DNA from: Perkinsela sp. pyNocScin1
Taxonomy: Eukaryota > Euglenozoa > Kinetoplastea > Prokinetoplastida > Perkinselidae
Assembly: GCA_964019655.1 (NCBI GenBank)
Contig: CAXHTR010000008.1
Span: 620,001 to 684,000 of the forward strand
DNA length: 64,000 nt
Direction: 5' to 3'
Of the stretch, positions 57,475 to 64,000 are shown piece by piece. The notes under the pieces were generated by a model that was not told the DNA's origin, did not search any database, and was given only the letters and a program-made list of their open reading frames with translations. A program made the translations under genes and the position numbers. Numbering within the stretch: position 1 is the stretch's first letter; each line of letters begins with the position of its first letter.

Positions 57475-57571
57475 CACTCGTTCATTGGTAGGTCGATAAG
57501 ATGCTGATACTTATAAAAGTGTTGCCAATCGAATTTTGATTCGAAAAGACAGACATTTCAACTACTAAACA

Positions 57572-58585
57572 TTAGTTGTCCTTCGCATTGCGCGAATTCT
57601 CAGCCATACGCGTTCGCTCTGTTTCAGCATCTGCGTACGCCCTGTCCCGGATCTCGTCCCGGAAAGCAAAGGCACGATTCATGGCCTTCTTGGTAACTCT
57701 GTCCGTGACGTTCGAGCTATTGGAACCAGCGTGGGGATCGTTTTCTTCTTCAATGCTTACTTCGACAGAGAGCGTCTGCGTGTTTTCGACCCTGTGCTGC
57801 AGCAAGACGCTGTGGGGGTGCTCCAGGTCAATGTCACCAAGGCCCATGGTATCACACAAGAATGAAAGCGCTTTAATACGCTTGAGCTTTCCAACTGACG
57901 GATGGAACGGCAGGCACTGCGTCCCCTGGCGATACAGCGTGGTCCCTGCGCCGTGTGTGACGTACTCCTGCGGCATACAAAGCGCGGAAAGCATAGACTC
58001 ATTCGAGTCGAAACCCTCAAATACTGGCGCTTCGAGAAGGGGAACCCCGGTGTCCTCGAGCTCTATATCGAGTTTGCCGATGTTGTCCACGCCATCGGTG
58101 GTGACATGGAACTTTTCGTAGCGCATGTTGGCCAGATCAAATTTTTGTTCAATGTGGACAGGTGCGTTAAATAAGGGCATGCCGTAGGTGATACGTGGAA
58201 AGCGGCAATAGAAGAGACTTTTCAGGAAAGTGCCGAACTGCCAGCAGCTATTCTGCCAGTGGATCTTGTCTTGCGTGAGGGCACGATAGCTCACGCAGTT
58301 GAACGGTGGCCTGTCGAAAAACCGCTCAATACGGCTCAAGCGATGCGGCGTCGACTGTGATATGGCTATGCTAAACAGTCCCTTTTCTGCCCCAGAGCTA
58401 TCCGTAAATTTTTCGCAGGCATACCGCTTGTGCATGAAACGCTCCAGGGACTTCGGGTCCAGCGCGTAGATCACGATAGCATGGTGTTGCATATCGAAGG
58501 TTCCATGAATTTTTTGTGAATCAGTTTCGAGCGGCGGGAGCGATGCAAAATTAAATGGGGCTTTTATGATCCGTTTCTGGCTCAT
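57572..58585 (-). CDS. DUF2071-like/acetoacetate-decarboxylase-fold protein (tentative)
   Basis: 337 residues. The block CVSYRALTQDKIHWQNSCWQFG followed by a run ending ITYGMPLFNAPVHI resembles DUF2071 (YqjF-like) proteins, whose cores read YR(A/D)...F.SLD..........YGLPYY.A. Those proteins share the acetoacetate decarboxylase barrel but their function is unknown. The catalytic lysine of true decarboxylases is not identified. The C-terminal 60 residues are charged, with a helical AFRDEIRDRAYADAETERTRM segment. There is no membrane helix. The ATG follows TTAACAATGCAG by four bases, a good acceptor. I am not sure of the family. Confidence 0.42.
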   Translation of the reverse strand: MSQKRIIKAPFNFASLPPLETDSQKIHGTFDMQHHAIVIYALDPKSLERFMHKRYACEKFTDSSGAEKGLFSIAISQSTPHRLSRIERFFDRPPFNCVSYRALTQDKIHWQNSCWQFGTFLKSLFYCRFPRITYGMPLFNAPVHIEQKFDLANMRYEKFHVTTDGVDNIGKLDIELEDTGVPLLEAPVFEGFDSNESMLSALCMPQEYVTHGAGTTLYRQGTQCLPFHPSVGKLKRIKALSFLCDTMGLGDIDLEHPHSVLLQHRVENTQTLSVEVSIEEENDPHAGSNSSNVTDRVTKKAMNRAFAFRDEIRDRAYADAETERTRMAENSRNAKDN

Positions 58586-58673
58586 TTCGCTGCATTGTTA
58601 ATAAGTGAGTTAAATATAAAACGTTGCGTTGTAAATTGTGTCATATTTTTGTCTTTCTTACTCAAGAGCAAGC

Positions 58674-59423
58674 TCACGCGAAGTTTTGCTCAAGATACTT
58701 TTGAAGCATCAGAAAGGCATTTGATGTGAATAGAGATGCCATGTAATCCTGTAAAGATCTCGGGAAAAACCTCGGGAGCTTCACGTCAATGCAAGATGTC
58801 ATGGTGAGCTCAGCTCCAGAGACTTCGCCTCGTTTCACCGCTTGGATCGTGTAGTACTGAAAGTGAATTTTTGTGAGGGTATCTTTGTCTGAGAGCGCAT
58901 CGCACTTTTTAGGCATCCCTTGATTGAGAAACGTCACATGGTATCCTGATGCGCCGCGCTCAACATCATCGAAGCTCTTAATGCTGTCTGACAGCTGCCT
59001 TGTCGGAAAGAGTGGAGTCACGAGGCGTGTATAGCAGTACGCCTTGCTCTTGAGCCCAATCGCAGTCATCCAAGGGTGGCCCATGCGATGACAAAGCAGC
59101 CGAATTGGGTTGCGCACAAGTGTCGATACCTCGTCTTCGTTTGTCCTTGCTTTTCTTCCATCCTCGACGTCGTACGTTTGACTTGAAAACTCTTGAAACC
59201 ACTCATAATTTTTATCCCACGCGAGACGACGCGAGACACTGCACATGGTCAGCAATACATCTGCAGGGGTGATATTTGGGAAAAAGCTGACACATCGCAT
59301 TGTGGGGGCGGATAGACCGAGGAGCCGCTCTGAGAGGGCATCATTGCGATAAATTTCAAGGTTATCACGCAGGTTGGTGGGAAGGTTTGAGGTCTGAATT
59401 CGCCTCCAGTCGCCACTCAGCAT
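58674..59423 (-). CDS. START-domain-like lipid-binding protein
   Basis: 249 residues covering one START-sized domain. RRLAWDKNYEWFQEF (about 66-80) fits the R-xx-WD motif at the start of the START beta sheet; YCYTRLVTPLFPTRQ fits the VVxxPLxxRD strand; GAELTMTSCIDVKLPRFFPRSL (about 202-222) fits the TxxxxxDxGGxIPxxxxN block before the closing helix, which runs to the end. START domains carry sterols, phospholipids or ceramide between membranes. The ligand cannot be read. No targeting signal is obvious. Two upstream ATGs lie within 15 bases of the chosen start and in other frames. Confidence 0.65.
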   Translation of the reverse strand: MLSGDWRRIQTSNLPTNLRDNLEIYRNDALSERLLGLSAPTMRCVSFFPNITPADVLLTMCSVSRRLAWDKNYEWFQEFSSQTYDVEDGRKARTNEDEVSTLVRNPIRLLCHRMGHPWMTAIGLKSKAYCYTRLVTPLFPTRQLSDSIKSFDDVERGASGYHVTFLNQGMPKKCDALSDKDTLTKIHFQYYTIQAVKRGEVSGAELTMTSCIDVKLPRFFPRSLQDYMASLFTSNAFLMLQKYLEQNFA

Positions 59424-59514
59424 AGTACCATGGACATTTGATCACTGTACAAAATACGTGTAACAGATGAAAGAATCGTGCCTTTAGCAGAATTCCGAAT
59501 CTAAGTAGTCTCCA

Positions 59515-60669
59515 TTACGAGGCATTCACACATTGGCGATGAAGTGGAAGCGTTGCCATAGGCTCGGCCACATTCTTCCGAGGCGGGCGGATGTGTGCCT
59601 GAAAGAGGACACCGCTCTTCATCTCATCTCGTAAAAAGTCAGCGACACTCTTCGTGGTCTGCTTCCATCGCTTTACGATTTCATGTGCCGTGAAGAGTGT
59701 CGCGTCTTCCCTGGATGACACGGAAGTGCATGGGACAACTGTCGCTGTCGAATTCTGTATGGGCGATGTCAGGGCTTCCTTCTTTGTGCGCAAGTGCATA
59801 CTACCTTGTGTCAGTGAGGCTCTAAGCGATCGCATTATATCAATGCGCTCTGGCACGTTGCGTTCTCGCGATACCGCATGTGTGTCTGAGACGAACGGGT
59901 ACTGATAATCGGCGACAATAATTGCATTCGAGCTTGGCTTCACCACAGGTGCATTTTCAAGCATGAGAACATTTTCGATCGGGCGATCAAGCTGGCTCAA
60001 GTCCTTGGAGTACCACGACGTCTGCGTGATCTGAAACCACGAGCTGTCACGAGCTATAATGTGGTCGAAAGTGCTTGTAGGAAGAGAGTGCACACGGAGC
60101 ATATTGTGAATGCACTCCGCGGCATAGCCTTTCGTTCCTGCAGTCCAGAGGACCACCTCAAAGTTGGCGGAGGCGTATTCTAAAAATGTCTTGAGGTTGG
60201 GTCTGTGGATGTGCGAAAAACTCCCATCGGCGAACGGAATGAAGGGTGTTGCGTCTTTTGGCTTCATACCTGTCGTATTGCCGACAAGCATCTCGTCCAT
60301 ATCGAGCACGAGGGTCTTCCAGCCTAGCTTGCTCGGCCTTTGCGGAGGAATCAAAATTTGCTTTCCTTCGCTCGTGAGCCTGGGGAATGCTTTCCATAGC
60401 GCTTGGTCGTAGTCCACTCCCATTCGCTCGTTCGCAGACAGATAAATGTAGCTCAGGCCGAGCACCAAGGATGCAGTGCTGCAGTATGTGACGAGAAATC
60501 TTTGCTCCAAGTAACTCCTCCACTGCAGCTTTGTCTGGAGAGACATTTTCAAGTAATTCATTCGATCAGATAACCAGCGCTGCGCGGCCCATGGGCTAAT
60601 CGAAAGAGCGCGTGTAGCGCTAAGTCCGTGCGACCGCCCTCTCGGAAGCTGTTTCCATTTATGTAGCAT
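59515..60669 (-). CDS. TIM50/FCP1-type HAD phosphatase-fold protein
   Basis: 384 residues. A presequence-like N-terminus (SATRALSISPWAAQRWLSDR) precedes a membrane helix (VTYCSTASLVLGLSYIYLS, about 57-75) and an FCP1/NIF domain: TLVLDMDEMLV (about 118-128), HIHRPNLKTFLEYA, FEVVLWTAGTKGYA, WYSKDLSQL and VLMLENAPVV. Presequence, helix and NIF domain in this order define TIM50, the intermembrane-space receptor of the TIM23 import complex. The DxDxT nucleophile motif keeps both aspartates but has methionine for threonine, so phosphatase activity is doubtful. The C-terminal 110 residues are unrelated and basic. The ATG at 60669 sits at the end of a long C/T tract, so translation could start downstream instead. 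Confidence 0.72.
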   Translation of the reverse strand: MLHKWKQLPRGRSHGLSATRALSISPWAAQRWLSDRMNYLKMSLQTKLQWRSYLEQRFLVTYCSTASLVLGLSYIYLSANERMGVDYDQALWKAFPRLTSEGKQILIPPQRPSKLGWKTLVLDMDEMLVGNTTGMKPKDATPFIPFADGSFSHIHRPNLKTFLEYASANFEVVLWTAGTKGYAAECIHNMLRVHSLPTSTFDHIIARDSSWFQITQTSWYSKDLSQLDRPIENVLMLENAPVVKPSSNAIIVADYQYPFVSDTHAVSRERNVPERIDIMRSLRASLTQGSMHLRTKKEALTSPIQNSTATVVPCTSVSSREDATLFTAHEIVKRWKQTTKSVADFLRDEMKSGVLFQAHIRPPRKNVAEPMATLPLHRQCVNAS

Positions 60670-60744
60670 AAGGCAAGAGAGAAAGAAGATGGACTACAAT
60701 ACATTGAGTACGAATTATAGCTCCAAGGGCTCATTGAGCAAGGT

Positions 60745-61392
60745 CTACTTTTGCCATACGCGGTGCAGAAGAAATCCCAGGCAAAAGCAGCTGAAAGATG
60801 ACATAGCCATGAGTTCATAGGATGGCCTCCGTGCATCACACGGCTTGTACTCCGCTTTGCAGACCGAGTTCTCTTCCAGGGTCAGTGTGATCGACGATAT
60901 TGCCGATCCGTGCCCGTGGTATTTGACTCCAGCCATATCGAAAAGCGTTCGAGATGCCATCCAGGCCGGCTCATGGTGGTTCTTGTCGCTCAGGTAGATC
61001 ACCTTGTGTATACCGCTCTGTATGATCAGCTTTGCGCACTCATTGCATGGGAACAATGTTGTGTATATTGTGCATCCCCGAAGGTCCATATTGCTGTTTG
61101 TTATGGCATTCAGCTCAGCGTGGCAAACGTATGGGTACTTTGTTGAAAGAAGCGTGTGTGTCACTGTCAGCTGTGCTTGTTCTTGTATGCCAGGCGTGTT
61201 GCGCCCGGCCCAGGGCAAGATGTCGTCTGAGCATCCCATGGGAAATCCGTTGTACCCGATACCTACGATGCGCTTGAGCGGGTTGACGATGCATGCGCCA
61301 ACTTGTCTGCTTGGGTCCTTTGAGCGCTGCGCAGAGAGAACCGCAATGCTCATGAAGTAGTCATCGAAGCTTATGTAGTCTGTGCGTTTCAT
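60745..61392 (-). CDS. DCTD: dCMP deaminase with C-terminal hydrophobic tail
   Basis: 215 residues; dCMP deaminase is usually about 170-190. Motifs: [28 protein letters not shown], the zinc site [10 protein letters not shown] (about 89-98, H-A-E) and [12 protein letters not shown] (about 113-124, PCXXC). The enzyme deaminates dCMP to dUMP for thymidylate synthesis and is normally regulated by dCTP and dTTP. The last 24 residues, [24 protein letters not shown], form a cysteine-rich hydrophobic helix with a basic end, absent from normal family members and suggesting membrane anchoring. The ATG lies about 20 bases after a CTTTCTACTCCGTCAG tract. Confidence 0.93.
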   Translation of the reverse strand: MKRTDYISFDDYFMSIAVLSAQRSKDPSRQVGACIVNPLKRIVGIGYNGFPMGCSDDILPWAGRNTPGIQEQAQLTVTHTLLSTKYPYVCHAELNAITNSNMDLRGCTIYTTLFPCNECAKLIIQSGIHKVIYLSDKNHHEPAWMASRTLFDMAGVKYHGHGSAISSITLTLEENSVCKAEYKPCDARRPSYELMAMSSFSCFCLGFLLHRVWQK

Positions 61393-61478
61393 TGTACAAT
61401 CTTAAAGAGCTCTGACGGAGTAGAAAGCTAAGAGGTAATTAGCCTGGAAATTTCGAGCCTAGTATAACTCTGGGGTCA

Positions 61479-63302
61479 CTACTTCAGACGCATCGCTCTG
61501 TACAAAGCGACTACGGCCAAGACACGAAGAAATACGAGTATTCCTGCCAAGGAAAGAAGAAGAACGTACGTCTCACTATCTTTCCCGTTCATCTTGAACC
61601 TCTTCAAGACGTCTATTCCACTTTGGTACATGAGCGCACATCTTCCTGGGAATTTCGCCTCGTCACACGTTATGCGTGCAATATTTGAGAATTCAAATTT
61701 GGCCAAAACTGTAAACGTGTATCGCACGATGCTAATTTTTTTGAGCCATATCCAATAATTGCTCAAGCGCCCTGCGCTTACTGCGAGGCCTCCCGCGAGG
61801 AGCATCGGAACGAGGATGAGCGGCATAAGCGCAGACGAAACGAGGAAGTTTGGACACGCTGCGCCAAGCAGAAGCCCCAGGCTGATGCCTGACTGATAGC
61901 CAAGGGTCACTGCGCCGAGAAAGCTCAGATATGCGGAGAGCTTACGTGTTAATCCGGAGAATAAGTAGATTATAGTCACCGAAAGACACGTGAACAAAAG
62001 CTGGAAGGGTGCTTCACCGAACGTTTTCCCTATGAAATAACAGAGTGGTGAGTACGCGCGTGAGTGTTGCTCTCGGACGAAAACGCTTTTCTCAGCAGCG
62101 AACGTATTGATCACACTGCTTGCACCCGCGAAGGCCGCATTTGTTGACATGATAAAGAAGAGGCCCATTCTGTCTTGTACAGATGTCTGGTCGAATCCAA
62201 GGTTGATGTAAACCAAGCCAACAACGACCGCGAAAACAACAGATTGGCCTAGCTGTGCCATGAGAATATGGCGATCCCGGAGAAAGTTTCGAAACGATCG
62301 CAGATAAAGTTCGGAAAACTGTACAAGAAAACTCGATTTCCTGCGCTTTTCAAGCGTCTGAAGAGACAAAACGCACGCATCACCTTTCTCGGTAGACTCA
62401 CGCTGGTCTGAAGTATTGCTCGTGGCCTGAAATTGAAACCTTTCAGCTTCTTCTGTACCTGCAATTCGTTGCCAGCTATCAATGAGTTGATGCTTCACGG
62501 TCTCATCTTGCATGAGCGACATAAAATAGTCTGTTGGCGTATAGTCTTGCGGGCAATCAAACCCAATGCTCTGAAAATATTCTATGCACTTTCTTTGTTC
62601 TCCAAGGTACACCACTTTACCATCAACCAGAAGCATAAGATCATCAAAGAGGTTCAGGACATTCGCGCTTGGCTGATGAATGCTGCAAATAACAGTGCGC
62701 CCTTTTTCTGCCAAGCTGTGCACGAGTTGAATTACCTTCTCAGCCGTGAATGAGTCGAGACCGCTTGTCGGCTCATCGAGAATGAGAACATGGGGGTTCG
62801 TGACGAGCTCTACGCCGATATTTGTTCGCTTTCGCTCCCCCCCTGAAATACCCTTGGTCATACCTGGTACGCCGATCACGCTGTCTTTGACGTCCAAAAG
62901 CATAAGCTCTTCGAGGATTTCCCGTGCCCTCTTCATCGCTTCTGTTTTCCCCAGAGCTGCTCGTACCCGTGCTGAGAAATAGAGAGCTTCTTCGGGTGTT
63001 GCAGTGTTGAAAACGATATCTTGCTGCGTCACAAAGGCGATACGGTGAGCGCCTTTTTCAATGCTCGCATCATTCAAAAGAATTTCACCCTCGAGAGTAT
63101 GGGCCTTATCTTGTAGCAGTCGGGAGCTGATGGCATTGAGGAACGTTGTTTTTCCTGCACCACTTCCCCCGAGAACCGCGAGAAACCGATTTGGTAAAGC
63201 TTGGCCAGATATTCCGTTGAGGATACGCTTTCCGTTTTCCACGCCAACGATATACTGGAGGTTAGTCCACTTAAGGTTGAAACCTTCAGCAGTGGAATTC
63301 AT
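61479..63302 (-). CDS. ABCG (White/PDR-half) ABC transporter
   Basis: 607 residues in the order nucleotide-binding domain then membrane domain, the reverse order typical of ABCG half-transporters. Walker A GGSGAGKTTF (about 40-49), signature GISGGERKRTNIG (about 147-159), Walker B LILDEPTSGLD (about 170-180) and the H-loop ICSIHQPSAN are intact, so it should be an active exporter as a dimer. Six membrane helices follow from about residue 345 (HILMAQLGQSVVFAVVVGLVY onward). ABCG proteins export sterols, lipids or xenobiotics. The ATG is three bases after a TTTTATTACAG acceptor-like site. It lies 126 bases downstream of the partial gene at the window edge. Confidence 0.93.
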   Translation of the reverse strand: MNSTAEGFNLKWTNLQYIVGVENGKRILNGISGQALPNRFLAVLGGSGAGKTTFLNAISSRLLQDKAHTLEGEILLNDASIEKGAHRIAFVTQQDIVFNTATPEEALYFSARVRAALGKTEAMKRAREILEELMLLDVKDSVIGVPGMTKGISGGERKRTNIGVELVTNPHVLILDEPTSGLDSFTAEKVIQLVHSLAEKGRTVICSIHQPSANVLNLFDDLMLLVDGKVVYLGEQRKCIEYFQSIGFDCPQDYTPTDYFMSLMQDETVKHQLIDSWQRIAGTEEAERFQFQATSNTSDQRESTEKGDACVLSLQTLEKRRKSSFLVQFSELYLRSFRNFLRDRHILMAQLGQSVVFAVVVGLVYINLGFDQTSVQDRMGLFFIMSTNAAFAGASSVINTFAAEKSVFVREQHSRAYSPLCYFIGKTFGEAPFQLLFTCLSVTIIYLFSGLTRKLSAYLSFLGAVTLGYQSGISLGLLLGAACPNFLVSSALMPLILVPMLLAGGLAVSAGRLSNYWIWLKKISIVRYTFTVLAKFEFSNIARITCDEAKFPGRCALMYQSGIDVLKRFKMNGKDSETYVLLLSLAGILVFLRVLAVVALYRAMRLK

Positions 63303-63305
63303 TCA

Positions 63306-63321
63306 CTGTAATAAAACATCA
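63306..63321 (-). promoter_or_regulatory. candidate trans-splice acceptor before the ABCG gene
   Basis: On the minus strand GATGTTTTATTACAG is followed by TGA and the ATG at 63302. The spacing of three bases resembles the signals before the RPA1, DUF2071-like and tail-anchored LRR genes. Pattern inference. Confidence 0.4.
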
Positions 63322-63427
63322 AATGAAAACGGTTGGGAATGCATTGAGCATCTTCAACAAACGTTTTTGCACACGGGCATTCATTATACTGAAAGGTAGC
63401 ATGAACTTTACCATTTCGCGTATAAAA

Positions 63428-64000
63428 TCAGAAATGCTGTGATATTACAGTGTCCAAAAGAACATCAAGATCGTGACGCATGCTTTTAGGAAGCTTGATT
63501 GATGTGCTTTGGAAAAAGTTGATAATCGATTGCACACGAAGTGAAGCTTCAGCGTCATGGTTGTAGGTTATCCTACGCTTAAGCAAGTTTGTTTGATTGA
63601 TCACCGCAAACAAGTGACCACATAGAACGAAACATAGTCCGTTTATAGCATTTTGCAATTTAATGGGGAGCTCCACGTCTGCACTGCTTGTATTTAGTGG
63701 ATCAGGCGTGCGGCCAGTACGTTGCGTACTTGTTTCAATAATTTTACCGACAGTTTGTACCACAACATAAATCTCCCCAAGATCGACGTGGTTAAGATGG
63801 GTGTAGTAAAATTGAAGCATATCCACTAAAGATACAATCACAGCGAGGGGCCACTTCGCAATTGTTATTCTCGGATACCCAAGAACGAAAGTGCAGAATT
63901 TTGCGGGGAAGCCGCCGGGCAAATTTTTCCGCTTCGCATCGAGTTCACTCAACAGATGTCTATCTACGGCATGATCTTCAAGGAGATAGGGACAAACTGA
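63428..64000 (-). CDS. hypothetical protein, 5' end outside window
   Basis: The minus-strand frame is open from the window edge to the stop near 63428, giving at least 190 residues; there is no ATG near the apparent start at 63952 (a TTG), so the gene continues beyond the window. Hydrophobic stretches WPLAVIVSLVDMLQFYY and LQNAINGLCFVLCGHLFAVI suggest membrane association or buried helices. The size and helical pattern recall peroxisomal PEX11-type proteins, but no signature is seen and I do not make that call. Confidence 0.5.
   Translation of the reverse strand, partial: SVCPYLLEDHAVDRHLLSELDAKRKNLPGGFPAKFCTFVLGYPRITIAKWPLAVIVSLVDMLQFYYTHLNHVDLGEIYVVVQTVGKIIETSTQRTGRTPDPLNTSSADVELPIKLQNAINGLCFVLCGHLFAVINQTNLLKRRITYNHDAEASLRVQSIINFFQSTSIKLPKSMRHDLDVLLDTVISQHF

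Noticed and set aside
63428-64000. PEX11/GIM5-type peroxisomal protein
   Set aside because: Only size and hydrophobic pattern agree; no family signature is visible and the N-terminus is outside the window.

Overview
The window comes from a compact, intron-free nuclear eukaryotic genome. Proteins characteristic of eukaryotes (ATR kinase, RPA1, MSH4, CSB/Rad26, Brr2, Sec63, Rpn13, COX19) are each encoded by one uninterrupted reading frame. Genes lie in same-strand runs with short spacers, mostly 75-130 bases: minus 3.0-15.7 kb, plus 16.2-20.8 kb, minus 21.3-27.8 kb, plus 29.9-35.4 kb, minus 35.6-64.0 kb. Many start codons have a pyrimidine-rich tract and an AG a few to about 40 bases upstream, as expected of spliced-leader acceptor sites. 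Together with an ApaH-like phosphatase, an RPA1 without the usual N-terminal domain, divergent mitochondrial DEAD-box proteins, a RanBP2-type zinc finger on a probable organellar RNA enzyme and small secreted LRR proteins, this suggests a kinetoplastid-like euglenozoan. A very compact one (an endosymbiotic Perkinsela-like lineage) is my favoured but unproven guess; another compact intron-poor protist is the alternative.

Layout. 0-3.3 kb: the end of COX19 (mitochondrial copper chaperone), an unknown protein, an ApaH-like phosphatase and a small unknown protein. 3.5-15.7 kb (minus): a 1,200-residue protein with about 15 acidic FDDDD-F repeats, a secreted LRR protein, and the spliceosomal helicase Brr2. 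16.2-20.8 kb (plus): a PPR-like mitochondrial protein and Sec63. 21.3-27.8 kb (minus): Rpn13, a PhyH-type dioxygenase, Rad26/CSB and a POT-family transporter. 27.8-29.9 kb: a divergent strand switch holding a decayed IS30-type transposase. 29.9-35.4 kb (plus): two unknown genes (one apparently frameshifted) and a PUS7/TruD pseudouridine synthase with a C-terminal zinc finger. 35.4-37.2 kb: a convergent strand switch with broken LRR paralogues. 37.2-64 kb (minus): ATR, two unknowns, a tail-anchored LRR protein, a pseudo-DEAD-box protein, RPA1, MSH4, a DEAD-box helicase, a DUF2071-like protein, a START-like protein, a TIM50-like protein, dCMP deaminase with a hydrophobic tail, an ABCG half-transporter and a partial unknown membrane protein.

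The genes do not form one pathway. Several concern DNA damage and recombination (ATR, RPA1, MSH4, Rad26), nucleotide supply (dCMP deaminase), RNA processing (Brr2, PUS7, ApaH-like phosphatase, two DEAD-box proteins), mitochondria (COX19, TIM50-like, PPR-like) and protein traffic or turnover (Sec63, Rpn13). This is what is expected if neighbours are transcribed together without shared function. I saw no rRNA, convincing tRNA, CRISPR array or intact mobile element. Identifications rest on reading motifs by eye; no database search was run.
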